From contig DASRDB010000009.1 in the NCBI GenBank assembly GCA_035652815.1, positions 1 through 64,000 on the forward strand: a stretch of DNA of 64,000 nt, in the 5' to 3' direction. Positions 18,003-26,010 of the stretch are shown one piece after another (within the stretch, counting starts at the first letter, position 1; each line of letters begins with the position of its first letter). The stretch is from DASRDB01 sp035652815 (GTDB lineage: Bacteria; Chloroflexota; Ktedonobacteria; Ktedonobacterales; Ktedonobacteraceae). Under the pieces are notes generated by a model. The model did not search any database, was not told where the DNA came from, and saw only the letters and a program-made list of their open reading frames with translations. Made by a program: the position numbers and the translations under genes.

Positions 18003-18024
18003 GAGCATTGGTAGTGTGGGTGCG

Positions 18025-18057
18025 CCTGTCATGCTTCGCTGCGCTCAGCATGACAGG
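18025..18057. repeat. Short family B-like hairpin
   Basis: CCTGTCATGCT / AGCATGACAGG around TTCGCTGCGCTC. The core resembles the family B arm but the element is collapsed to one short stem-loop. Confidence 0.65.
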
Positions 18058-18087
18058 CTCTCGAACGGCGTGTGTTGTAAAAAACCT

Positions 18088-18228
18088 GACCGGAAGCCAC
18101 CCGCAAGGAAATGGCTCTACAATATCATCGCGCTTGTAGAGCCATCCCCTTGCGGGTGGCTTCCGGTCTCAAACAAAAAGGCGGGTGGCTTCGGGTCAGT
18201 TGTCACTGGCTGCCTTCCGGTCTCCATG
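18088..18228. repeat. Family C inverted repeat plus degenerate copy
   Basis: GACCGGAAGCCACCCGCAAGG at 18088 pairs with CCTTGCGGGTGGCTTCCGGTC ending 18168 (loop region GGCTCTAC...GTAGAGCC also pairs). Bases 18181-18228 hold a decayed copy of the right arm. It lies just downstream of the permease gene that ends at 18249 and could end its transcript. Confidence 0.75.
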
Positions 18229-18248
18229 CAGGCTACATCTGCAACTGA

Positions 18249-19205
18249 TTACTTGTCACCAACTGGCTGCGGGTCAATCATCGGTGCGATAACTCGCGCC
18301 TGATCTCTCGGGTCAAGTATGTCGCGGACGGCATCGCCCAGCAGATTGAGGCTCAAGACGATCAGAACAATAGCCAGGGCCGGGCCGACCATCATCCAGG
18401 GATCACTGTTTAAATAGACCTGTGCGGCGTTAATCATCTCGCCCCATTCGGGTGTAGGTGGCTGCACGCCCAGGCCTAAAAAGCTGAGGACAGACTCATC
18501 CAGGATAGCGAAGGAAATAGAAATCGTGGCCTGCACAAGCAGGGGACTGAAGATGTTTGGCAGGATATGCCGCCACAAGATTTTCGCGGTGCGCGTACCA
18601 CTGGAGACCGCCGCAGTTACATAATCATGAGTTGCAACCTGCAGCGTCTGCCCACGCGCAATGCGGCTATAAATTGGAATGCGCACAAACGCCAGGGCAA
18701 TAGAGAGATTTATGATACTCGGACCCAGGGCAGCAACGATTGCCAGCGCAAGCACGATGGACGGAAAAGACAAAATGGCATCGACAATCATGGTAATGAG
18801 CTGATCGACCCAGCCCTTAAAGTAAGCGGCCACCAGCCCCAGAATGGTGCCGCAGATTCCTCCCAATAAAATGGTGACAATGCCGACGGAAAGCGAGATG
18901 CGCGTGCCATAAATCACCCGGCTCAGTTGATCGCGCCCCAGGTCGTCGGTACCAAGCGGATGCGCCAGGCTCGGCCCCTGCGTGGCGATGGACGGGTGGT
19001 ATGCCAGAGGCGAATATGGACTGACAAAGGGCGCGAAGATCGCGGCGAGAATAAATAGCAACAATACGACCGCGAACCATAAGCGGGGGTACTGCCGGAA
19101 GGCGCGCGCAAGCTGCTTCAGCCACCCCGCCCTGCGTGGTGAAGCTGGCATGACCTGCGACTCTTTGCCAAATCTGGTTGGTACTGCCATAATTTGCACC
19201 GCCAT
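18249..19205 (-). CDS. ABC transporter permease, DppC/OppC type
   Basis: A 318-residue permease of the peptide/nickel uptake family (OppBC). An N-terminal cytoplasmic stretch precedes a first helix (about 37-57), an exported loop with HPLGTDDLGRDQLSRVIYG (the OppC_N signature), and five further helices. The EAA-type coupling loop for the ATPase reads YVTAAVSSGTRTAKILWRHILPN (about 195-217). It acts with the upstream DppB-like permease to pass dipeptides, oligopeptides or similar solutes. The frame is open back to TTG 19226, overlapping the preceding stop; ATG 19205 is the more likely start but has no strong site. No DppD or DppF ATPase gene is in the window. Confidence 0.9.
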   Translation of the reverse strand: MAVQIMAVPTRFGKESQVMPASPRRAGWLKQLARAFRQYPRLWFAVVLLLFILAAIFAPFVSPYSPLAYHPSIATQGPSLAHPLGTDDLGRDQLSRVIYGTRISLSVGIVTILLGGICGTILGLVAAYFKGWVDQLITMIVDAILSFPSIVLALAIVAALGPSIINLSIALAFVRIPIYSRIARGQTLQVATHDYVTAAVSSGTRTAKILWRHILPNIFSPLLVQATISISFAILDESVLSFLGLGVQPPTPEWGEMINAAQVYLNSDPWMMVGPALAIVLIVLSLNLLGDAVRDILDPRDQARVIAPMIDPQPVGDK

Positions 19206-19212
19206 TAAACAA

Positions 19213-20163
19213 TCACTGCTTCTCAAACCGTATGCGCGGGTCTAGCACCGCGTAACAGACATCCACCAGTAAATTGGCCAGCATATACAAAAACGCCGAG
19301 AGCAGAACAACGCCCTGCACCATCGGATAGTCCTTCGCGAGAATGCTGGTAACCGCTAACTGGCCGATACCGGGCCAGAGAAAGATGGTTTCCACAACGA
19401 ACGTGCCGCCAATAATTGCGCCGACCTGCAAACCCACAATGGTAATGACCGGAATAACGGCGTTGCGCAGGGCATGTATATACTGCACTCTGCGCTCGGG
19501 CAGGCCTTTGGACCTCGCCGTTCGTATATAATCCTGGCTCAGCACTTCGATCATATTCGCGCGAATCTGGCGCATATTGACAGCAACCGTACCCAGGCTC
19601 AGCGTAATCATGGGCAGAATAAGGTCGCGCATATTGCCCAGGGGATCATCGCTGAACGAAACGTAGCCGCCCGGCGGAAAAAAGCGGATGTTGACCGCGA
19701 AGATAAGGATGAGCAGCAGGCCAAGCACAAAACTGGGAATGGCTGTACTGATCAGAGTCAGCACATTCACCACCCAGTCAAGCCAGCTATTGCGATGTGT
19801 GGCCGAATAGATGCCGAGCGGGAAGGCCAGCACCAGGGATAGCAGCAAGGAGCTTATACCTAATTCGGCAGTAATGGGAAGTCGCTGGATGATGGAATCC
19901 AGCACCGGCTGTTGCAACTGAATAGACTGGCCCAGATTGCCGTGTAACAACTGCCAGAACCACAGGCCAAATTGTACGAGTAGTGGTTTATCCAGGCCCA
20001 ACTGCTGCCGCAGGGCCGCAACGGTATCCGGCGTGGCTTCCGGCCCAAGCAGAACACGCGCCGGGTCGCCGGGCACCAGATGAATAACCATGAAGGTGAG
20101 AAAACACACGATCAGCGCGACCGGAATGATAAAGAAGAGACGTTGCAAAATATAGCGAGTCAC
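19213..20163 (-). CDS. ABC transporter permease, DppB/OppB type
   Basis: A 316-residue permease starting VTRYILQRLFFIIPVALIVCFLTF, the classic DppB N terminus. HLVPGDPA follows at about 32-39. Six helices are expected, with the coupling loop DYIRTARSKGLPERRVQYIHALRNAVIP (about 200-227). Start chosen at GTG 20163, which has AGGAG 7 bases upstream. The open frame extends 59 codons further, but those codons merely translate a family B repeat. It follows the binding-protein gene by about 240 bases with that repeat between, and it is nearly contiguous with the downstream DppC gene. Confidence 0.93.
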   Translation of the reverse strand: MTRYILQRLFFIIPVALIVCFLTFMVIHLVPGDPARVLLGPEATPDTVAALRQQLGLDKPLLVQFGLWFWQLLHGNLGQSIQLQQPVLDSIIQRLPITAELGISSLLLSLVLAFPLGIYSATHRNSWLDWVVNVLTLISTAIPSFVLGLLLILIFAVNIRFFPPGGYVSFSDDPLGNMRDLILPMITLSLGTVAVNMRQIRANMIEVLSQDYIRTARSKGLPERRVQYIHALRNAVIPVITIVGLQVGAIIGGTFVVETIFLWPGIGQLAVTSILAKDYPMVQGVVLLSAFLYMLANLLVDVCYAVLDPRIRFEKQ

Positions 20164-20244
20164 CTTCGTTCTCCTGCTTGCGCATATGTCTTGAGAGAGG
20201 CAGGAGTAATGAACTTTGACAAAATACTGGGGGATGCACTCCAT

Positions 20245-20330
20245 GTCATCCTGAGCGCAGCGAAGAATCTCATGTGCCGAACAACCCGCCTCGCCAGCGC
20301 CTGGAGATCCTTCGCTGCGCTCAGGATGAC
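20245..20330. repeat. Family B inverted repeat inside the dpp-like operon
   Basis: GTCATCCTGAGCGCAGCGAAG at the left pairs with its inverse ending 20330; the arms enclose about 44 bases. Its position between the binding-protein and permease genes suggests a stability or attenuation element that keeps binding-protein mRNA in excess, as repeats do in other binding-protein operons. This role is inference. Confidence 0.8.
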
Positions 20331-20404
20331 AGGCATGCATATTCTCTCTTTACTAATCAAAGTGCATTACCCATGCTTCTCCCCATAAAAACTATCTGGT
20401 TCCA

Positions 20405-21988
20405 TCAACCTACATAAACATTCGTGAACTCCATGATGCCGGTGGGCAGCAACGTAAAGTTCTTGATGTTCGTAGTCGTGGCTTGAATGCTCACGCCGTG
20501 ATTGATAAAGACATACGAAGCGTCCTGCAAGATCAATTTCTCCGCTTGCTGGTAATCTGACGCGCGCTGCGCCTGGTCGCTGGTTGCGCGGGCCATTTCA
20601 AGCAGTGTATCCACCTGCGGATTTGAGTACTGCATGTTGTTAAAGCCGCCCCCGGTATGGAACCAGGAATACATATTCCCATCTGGGTCTGGACGCCCGC
20701 TCCAACCGAGCAGAGCCGCCTGGAAGTTGTGCGAGTCGGTGTCATTGAGCAGAGTCGCAAAGGTTTCCTGTTTGATGTTGACCGTGATACCGGCAGGTTG
20801 TAGCTCCGATTGGATAAACTGCGCCTCCTGGCTATTGAGCGGAGAACCGCTTGGAATGAGCAGCGTAAAGGTGAGGCTGCTGACCCCGGCTTGCGCAAGC
20901 TCGGACTTTGCGTTGTTGATATTATAGCTGTAGGGCGCGATACTGCTGCTATAGGCCCAGCTACCGGGCGGAATCGGTCCCTGCGCCACAACCCCCACGC
21001 CTTTCAGCACGCTATTTACGATTTCCTCGCGGTTGACTCCCCACTCGACAGCCCGGCGCGCATGCACATTCGTGAAAGGAGCAACTTTGGTATTCAGCAT
21101 CACGCCAAAGAAGCTAAGGCCCGGAATCTGCTTATAGATCAGGCTCGAATTCGATTTCGCCGACTGCACATCGTTTGGCCCCAGCACTTCGGCGACGTTG
21201 ATGCCCGAAGTCTCCAGGTTTGAATACATAACGCTTTCGTTGGTGATGGGGCGATACCGAATGGATTGCAGGTAGGGCAAAGCGTTCCCCTGGCTATCCT
21301 TCATCCAGTAGTGCGGGTTCCGCTTGATGGTGAGATGATCGCCTTTCACCCATTCACTAAACATGAAAGGCCCACTGCCCGCGTTGACCGGCGCATTACC
21401 CAGGTTTGCATCCCCAATCTTTTTCACTGCCGTCGGCGAAAGAATCATTCCGGCGCGGTCACTCAGGTTTGCCAGCAGTGGCGCGAACGGCTTCTTGAGA
21501 TTGAACTGCACATGCGTAGGATCAAGAGCCTGCACAGCTTGCACAGTTGCGAGTTCGCTGGCGCGTGGCGACGACGAATTGGTTAATATCCGGTTGATAT
21601 TGAACACAACGGCATCGGCATTAAACGGCGTGCCATCCGTAAAAGTGACGCCTGTACGCAGCGTGAAGACCAGCTTCGTATTGTCCGAAGAAGTGTACGC
21701 CCACGAAGTCGCCAGGTCCGGCTGAATGTTATTATGCTCATCAACTCTGACCAGCGTGTCATAGATGTTCAGCATCACCTGCCGGTCAACCAGCGCCGTT
21801 GATTTCAAGGGATCAAGCGTGACAATGTCCGAATCTACGCCGACGCTGATATTGCCGTTGTACTTTGACGACGTGTTGTTCGATTGACCCCCTCCCCCAC
21901 AGGCCGCCAGGATAAGTGCCATGATGATCAACAAGCAAGATAAGGGAATAAATACTTTGCGGAGGGCGAGACCGAGGTGGAGCATCAT
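20405..21988 (-). CDS. ABC transporter substrate-binding lipoprotein, family 5 (DppA/OppA)
   Basis: A 527-residue binding protein of the peptide/nickel family. A type II signal peptide ends in the lipobox LAAC (Cys about residue 30), then GGGGQSNN. The mature part shows family marks: DIVTLDPLKSTALVDRQVMLNIYDTLV, LVFTLRTGVTFTDGTPFNADAVVFNINR and VNAGSGPFMFSEW. It captures peptide-like solutes at the outer membrane face and delivers them to the two permeases. TTG 21991, ATG 21988 or ATG 21985 are possible starts; AGGAAGG fits the latter two. A promoter is at 22200-22228 and a strong hairpin lies in the leader. Confidence 0.93.
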   Translation of the reverse strand: MMLHLGLALRKVFIPLSCLLIIMALILAACGGGGQSNNTSSKYNGNISVGVDSDIVTLDPLKSTALVDRQVMLNIYDTLVRVDEHNNIQPDLATSWAYTSSDNTKLVFTLRTGVTFTDGTPFNADAVVFNINRILTNSSSPRASELATVQAVQALDPTHVQFNLKKPFAPLLANLSDRAGMILSPTAVKKIGDANLGNAPVNAGSGPFMFSEWVKGDHLTIKRNPHYWMKDSQGNALPYLQSIRYRPITNESVMYSNLETSGINVAEVLGPNDVQSAKSNSSLIYKQIPGLSFFGVMLNTKVAPFTNVHARRAVEWGVNREEIVNSVLKGVGVVAQGPIPPGSWAYSSSIAPYSYNINNAKSELAQAGVSSLTFTLLIPSGSPLNSQEAQFIQSELQPAGITVNIKQETFATLLNDTDSHNFQAALLGWSGRPDPDGNMYSWFHTGGGFNNMQYSNPQVDTLLEMARATSDQAQRASDYQQAEKLILQDASYVFINHGVSIQATTTNIKNFTLLPTGIMEFTNVYVG

Positions 21989-22127
21989 CAATTCCTTCCT
22001 GAACTGATTTGCATGAGCAGCAAGTTTGCTGCTACAAGCTACACGAACGCGCTACTAGAAGCCAGAAAACACAAAATAGACGATGTGCATATGATGTCTC
22101 GATAACATCTTGTTAAGCTGACTTTAT

Positions 22128-22167
22128 AGTACTGTACGGCTTATTGCATAATAAGCCGTACAGTACT
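22128..22167. repeat. Perfect 18-bp palindrome in the leader of the binding-protein gene
   Basis: Arms AGTACTGTACGGCTTATT / AATAAGCCGTACAGTACT with a GCAT loop. It lies between the proposed promoter and the start codon, so it would be transcribed. It could be a repressor operator or an mRNA hairpin. There is no T-run on the minus strand. Confidence 0.7.
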
Positions 22168-22199
22168 GAATCTACGAGGAAAACAAGAAGTTATAATTA

Positions 22200-22228
22200 A
22201 AAGTACTCTCCATTAGAGACTTTGTCAA
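22200..22228 (-). promoter_or_regulatory. Promoter candidate of the dpp-like operon
   Basis: Minus strand: TTGACA (22228-22223), 17-base spacer, TACTTT (22205-22200). The leader would be about 205 bases and contains the 18-bp palindrome. Confidence 0.45.
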
Positions 22229-22256
22229 GATTCTGGCACCTGAAAGGAGCGAATGC

Positions 22257-22412
22257 TTATTTCGTCTGGAGTGAAGCAGGAAGACAGCTTGTCATCAGCA
22301 TAAGTAGCGCGCGTCGAAAGCGAATGAAGCTGCCGCTGTCTCGTAGAAATCGTTGCGGGTTAAACCTGGCGCGTAGCACATCATTATAATCCGTTGAATA
22401 GATCGCTTTCAT
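22257..22412 (-). CDS. Possible 51-residue basic protein
   Basis: ATG 22412 with AGGAGAATAG 10 bases upstream opens a 51-codon frame: MKAIYSTDYNDVLRARF..., rich in Arg, with a hydrophobic C-terminal half (RALLMLMTSCLPA). It lies 64 bases downstream of the NHL-propeller gene on the same strand. I do not recognise it. A real small gene or a chance frame are both possible. Confidence 0.3.
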   Translation of the reverse strand: MKAIYSTDYNDVLRARFNPQRFLRDSGSFIRFRRALLMLMTSCLPASLQTK

Positions 22413-22476
22413 CGTTTCTATTCTCCTGACTTGAGGGACAGTATGCCTGCCCCTCATGCGCGTTCCCATATCTCAC

Positions 22477-23553
22477 TTAGAAGCTACCAGGCGGCGGCGT
22501 CTGCCCTGTATAATCGCCGATCACGAAGGCGGTATAGGGGGCATACAACTGGTCAGGGCCGTTACCAATCACGTTAGTCATGCCGTACTGGAACTCGGTC
22601 ATCTTGTCTGATTCAATAATCAAGGCGCGGTCATTGAACTGGTCGGCAATGCTGATATCGCCATTCGCCAGTTGCACAGCGTTTGTCGGGGATGGATTCG
22701 GATTGCTGTTGGGAGCCTTGTTGGTAAAGTACTGGAAGACCACGTGCTTGCCAGGCGTGACAATGAGAATGCGGCTATGGCCGGAATCGACGATCAACGT
22801 ATTGCCATTGGGCAGACGGCTGGCAAAGGCTGCCGTCATCAATCCCTGGCTGTACTGCCAGACAATCTGACCGGCGCGGGTGATCTCGATGATCCGGTTA
22901 TTGTTTTCATCGGCAATCAGGATATGACCATTGGGAAGCAATTCGGCGCTATTGGGGTTATTGAGCGCGCCGGGGCCAGAGGTGGGGCCATACATCCACA
23001 CAATCTGCTTGCTGTACCTGCCCACTTCGATCACGCGATTATTCCCCTGATCCACAATCATAATATTGTGGTTGGGCAACTGAATGGCGAAGACCGGCAC
23101 GTTCAACTGGTTGGGGCCTGAGCCGGTTACGCCTGCCTGCCCATACTGCCATATAATCTGTCCGGCATGATTAACCACAATTACGCGGTTATCAACACAG
23201 CCATCAGGCAAGCCAGGGACGGTATTGGCCGGAATGCCCGTTCCCGCCATCAGGGTCAGTCCCCCGCTCAGGCGCTCCGCGTCGTTCGAGCCAATAATTG
23301 CGCCCGGGCCAGGATTGCAGAGCGTCGAATTTCCAGAGCCAAAGCTCCAGACGATCTGCTTGTTACGATTCACTTCGATGACACGATTGTTGAACTGGTC
23401 GGTAATCAGGACATTGCCAGGAGTGTTGAAACCGCTTGCGCCAGAAGCGTTGGCATGCGGCATACGCACTGCGAAGAACGTGGCGGCCAGTACTACAAGC
23501 AGCAGAACCAGCCCCACTCTGAGAAGAGGACGAAAACGCGCCGAGAACACCAT
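22477..23553 (-). CDS. Exported NHL-type beta-propeller protein
   Basis: A 358-residue protein with an N-terminal signal/anchor helix (about residues 12-30, VGLVLLLVVLAATFFAV) ending near HANASG. The rest consists of six NHL-like repeats with the pattern NG-x-IxIADxxNNRIIEI-x-QIVWQYG (for example GNVLITDQFNNRVIEV and NGHILIADENNNRIIEI). NHL propellers are binding scaffolds; no catalytic residues are apparent. Start at ATG 23553 is set by GGGAGGG upstream. The frame runs on by 56 codons, but that would overlap the divergent purU start and lacks a signal. Confidence 0.85.
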   Translation of the reverse strand: MVFSARFRPLLRVGLVLLLVVLAATFFAVRMPHANASGASGFNTPGNVLITDQFNNRVIEVNRNKQIVWSFGSGNSTLCNPGPGAIIGSNDAERLSGGLTLMAGTGIPANTVPGLPDGCVDNRVIVVNHAGQIIWQYGQAGVTGSGPNQLNVPVFAIQLPNHNIMIVDQGNNRVIEVGRYSKQIVWMYGPTSGPGALNNPNSAELLPNGHILIADENNNRIIEITRAGQIVWQYSQGLMTAAFASRLPNGNTLIVDSGHSRILIVTPGKHVVFQYFTNKAPNSNPNPSPTNAVQLANGDISIADQFNDRALIIESDKMTEFQYGMTNVIGNGPDQLYAPYTAFVIGDYTGQTPPPGSF

Positions 23554-23715
23554 GACGTAACCCTCCCTCTTTGACAGAATTTTTGAAATACAATGTGCGA
23601 GACCCGGATACTCCAGAGGACTATACGTGAAAGGGTTACACTCCTTATCAGGAGCCAGGGCAACCCCTTGACGCAAACGATACAATAAGGGCGCATTTAT
23701 TGAGGGGGTTATATA

Positions 23716-24582
23716 GTGCATTCGAACGATGGATTAATTACGCTCTTGATTTCCTGTCCAGATCAACCGGGTATAGTGGCGGCGGTCTCACGCTTCATTT
23801 TTGAACATGCAGGAAACATCACTTCATCCGACCAGCATTCAACAGACCGGCATGGCGGCATGTTTTTTATGCGCGTCAGCTTCGCGGAAGATAGCTTTGC
23901 ACTCAACGAAGCTGAACTTCAACAGGCTTTCCGTCCCATTGCCGAACGCTTCCACATGAATTGGAGCGCGCATTACTCGCGTGTGCGAAAGCGAGCGGCC
24001 ATTCTGGTATCGAAGCTCGATCACTGTCTCGTAGACCTGCTCTGGCGCTGGAAAAGCAATGAGCTGCCGCTCGATATCGCCTGCATTATCAGCAATCATC
24101 AACAGCTTGAGCCTATCGCTCAGATGTATGGCCTCCCTTTTCACCATTTCCCGGTCCGGCGCGAACACCGCAAAGACGATCAACAACACATGCTGCAATT
24201 TCTAACCTCCCAGGGAGAAGTAGACCTGCTGATCCTGGCACGCTACATGCAGATACTGGAACCATTTTTCGTCCAGGCCTTCCCTCACCGGATTATCAAC
24301 ATTCACCACAGCTTCCTACCCGCCTTCGTGGGAGCCAACCCCTACGAACGCGCCTTCGAGCGAGGCGTCAAGATCATCGGCGCAACCGCCCACTACGTCA
24401 CCGAAGAACTGGACGAAGGCCCCATCCTCGCCCAGGACGTGATTCACTGCACGCACCGCGATACGGTAGAAGACATGATACGCAAAGGCAGAGATGTAGA
24501 GCGTCGGGTGCTGGCTGAGGCGGTACGGTTGCATACGGAAGATCGGGTGTTGGTGCATGGAAATAAGACGATTGTGTTTTGA
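23716..24582 (+). CDS. purU: Formyltetrahydrofolate deformylase
   Basis: A 288-residue PurU. It hydrolyses 10-formyl-THF to formate and THF, supplying formate and balancing the one-carbon pool. The N-terminal ACT domain (1-85) has LLISCPDQPGIVAAVSRFI. The C-terminal formyl-transferase fold (about 90-288) has INIHHSFLPAF and GVKIIGATAHYVTEELDEGPILAQ, which carry the catalytic Asn, His and Asp set. The start is GTG 23716 with GAGGGGG upstream. It is monocistronic and closed by a family C repeat. Confidence 0.96.
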   Translation: MHSNDGLITLLISCPDQPGIVAAVSRFIFEHAGNITSSDQHSTDRHGGMFFMRVSFAEDSFALNEAELQQAFRPIAERFHMNWSAHYSRVRKRAAILVSKLDHCLVDLLWRWKSNELPLDIACIISNHQQLEPIAQMYGLPFHHFPVRREHRKDDQQHMLQFLTSQGEVDLLILARYMQILEPFFVQAFPHRIINIHHSFLPAFVGANPYERAFERGVKIIGATAHYVTEELDEGPILAQDVIHCTHRDTVEDMIRKGRDVERRVLAEAVRLHTEDRVLVHGNKTIVF

Positions 24583-24603
24583 GAAGAGAGAAGCGGAAGC
24601 AGA

Positions 24604-24692
24604 GGAGAAGCGGAAGCCACCCGCAAGGGGCTGGCTCTCCAGGCGATTTCATATGGTAGAGCCAGCCTCTTGCGGGTGGCTTCCGCTTCTCC
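24604..24692. repeat. Family C inverted repeat between convergent genes
   Basis: GGAGAAGCGGAAGCCACCCG at 24604 pairs with its inverse ending 24692, and inner arms GGCTGGCTCT / AGAGCCAGCC extend it. It sits between purU and the convergent 65-residue gene, where a two-way terminator is expected. Confidence 0.8.
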
Positions 24693-24715
24693 TGCTATAG
24701 GTCTCGTTGGTGAAT

Positions 24716-24913
24716 TTAGCGTCGGCTGTACGTATCACCTCCCTCCCAGTCATCGCTATCGACGGAAAAGGTATGCTCCCCCTCTAAGCAGTAGTACATG
24801 GGGTTGCCATCCTCGTCGGTGACGGGAACCGATTCGGTCTCTACATCCACCAGCAGAATAGCTTCTTCATCATCATAGGGACAGGTATGGTGCGTTGAAG
24901 GCCAGAAACCCAT
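24716..24913 (-). CDS. 65-residue acidic Cys/His protein, paralogue of 29796
   Basis: A small protein with HHTCPYDDEEAILLVDVETE, then DEDGNPMYYCLEGEHTFSV. It aligns over about 45 residues with the protein at 29796-29993 (H-x-C, E-x-AILL, DE-x-GN, YYC-x-E, TF-x-V), and both are 65 residues long. Two Cys and several His could bind a metal, but only the other copy has a CxxC. I know no function. ATG 24913 is preferred; the GTG at 24922 is too close to AAGGAG. The paralogy argues that both are real genes. Confidence 0.65.
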   Translation of the reverse strand: MGFWPSTHHTCPYDDEEAILLVDVETESVPVTDEDGNPMYYCLEGEHTFSVDSDDWEGGDTYSRR

Positions 24914-25090
24914 AGTAAACACGTCTCCTTCTTCACTCTACCAGGACGCGCTGAATCGCATCCCTACACAGGCCTGTATCGCTCTCTCAAACAAATATGA
25001 CGCGCCATCTGCTCTGAAATATAATCGCTTTTTCTCATCTTTCAACATCAAGACACACAATGACAAAAAGTACTATCTCTGATGGATGTT

Positions 25091-25211
25091 GTAGGGACGC
25101 GATTGATCGCGTCCTGCTTCGGGTGCGCGTCGTCTGTAGGGACGCGATTGATCGCGTCCTGCTTCGGGTGCGCGTTGAAGGCAAGCAGGACGCGATCAAT
25201 CGCGTCCCTAC
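25091..25211. repeat. Family A array: two direct units plus one inverted
   Basis: A 40-base unit starting GTAGGGACGCGATTGATCGC and ending in GGGTGCGCGT occurs at 25091-25130 and 25136-25175. An inverted shorter copy (AGCAGGACGCGATC...GTCCCTAC) ends at 25211. Each unit is itself partly palindromic. Confidence 0.85.
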
Positions 25212-25367
25212 AAGAAACAATCCTACCTGTGAAAAGACATTTTCTAAAAATTTTTCAACCTTTTTTTCTTGTGCTTATACCACACTCCTACTCCTACATC
25301 CGCTTCTCAAGGCATTTCACGCAATTTTCTCCTCTCAAAAAATTTGCAAATTAGTACTTTTTGGTCA

Positions 25368-25408
25368 GTATAAGACACAAACCTGAAAAATGCGGGATTT
25401 TCTTATAC
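25368..25408. promoter_or_regulatory. GTATAAGA/TCTTATAC inverted repeat, copy 1
   Basis: GTATAAGA (25368-25375) and TCTTATAC (25401-25408), spaced by 25 bases, 355 bases before the exported-peptide gene. The same arms, with shared flanks AGTATAAGACA and GATTTTCTTATAC, recur at 32471-32504. A shared operator is possible. Confidence 0.45.
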
Positions 25409-25762
25409 CATCTTTTCCTGGAAAGGCTAGTATCGATACAGCTCAATACAAATTACGCGCGGCGCGCACTGGACAACCGACCGGGAGCGCAGGCAACGAA
25501 GATTTTCTCTGTCGCAAAACAACGTAGAAAAGGATGGAATTTACAGGACTTCACTTGCACCTGTCCTGTATGCATCGACTCTCAACATATGCGCGAAGTA
25601 GAAATGTCCGTTTCGACCTACCTTCTGGCGGCAAACGTTCGACAAACTACGTGTACCCACCCCTGAATAGAAACAGGCAGGCACGTAGTGGCGATCACTA
25701 AGTGTCCGGGATAGAGAAATATTCCGGGTTGTTGTGGAAGAGAGATTAGAAAGGAAATAGTC

Positions 25763-25933
25763 ATGTTAAAACGTACACTACGCTGGATCGTACCACTTCT
25801 CGCGCTGCTGCTGATCGCGTTATCTCTGGTCGTTTCACCTATGCTCGTTACACATGCGGCCGGGCCGGTGGCTCCTGCACATAGCATTTCAAGTCCATCG
25901 GGGCCAACACCGAATATCTTCTTCAGACCATGA
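25763..25933 (+). CDS. 56-residue exported peptide precursor
   Basis: ATG 25763 follows GAAAGGA at 7-base spacing. The product has a basic N terminus (MLKRTLRW), a 20-residue hydrophobic core (IVPLLALLLIALSLVV) and a likely cleavage site after THAA (residues 30-33). The remaining tail of about 23 residues is GPVAPAHSISSPSGP then TPNIFFRP, rich in Pro and Ser. It ends at a 24-bp perfect hairpin terminator shared with a convergent HTH-NB-ARC-TPR regulator. It looks like a secreted peptide; whether it signals, inhibits or is structural cannot be told. Confidence 0.65.
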   Translation: MLKRTLRWIVPLLALLLIALSLVVSPMLVTHAAGPVAPAHSISSPSGPTPNIFFRP

Positions 25934-25946
25934 AGAAAATCTCATT

Positions 25947-26010
25947 AGATAGTAAGATGCAAAGGGACACAGATTTAGCTTATCTGGTGTCCCTTTGCAT
26001 CTTACTATCT
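25947..26010. terminator. 24-bp perfect stem between peptide gene and regulator
   Basis: Arms 25947-25970 (AGATAGTAAGATGCAAAGGG then ACAC) and 25987-26010 are exact inverses around a 16-base loop. The element lies 13 bases past the peptide stop and overlaps the end of the convergent regulator gene. It is a two-way transcription end, or a source of paired RNA. Confidence 0.75.

Larger units (their letters stand above)
24914..25762. other. 849-bp AT-rich intergenic region
   Basis: It holds a partial family A unit (24941-24968), a family A array (25091-25211), and an inverted repeat shared with 32471-32504 (25368-25408). A further CTTATACCA half-site lies near 25275. Beyond these I see no gene; short frames here have no coding character. 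It is the upstream region of the exported-peptide gene. Confidence 0.6.

Noticed and set aside
25091..25211. Possible CRISPR array
   Set aside because: Only two direct units with a 5-base gap; the units are palindromic and of family A, spacers are absent and no cas gene is present.
25361..25666. 101-codon plus-strand frame upstream of the peptide gene
   Set aside because: No ribosome-binding site, no domain, and it overlaps the inverted repeat shared with 32471.
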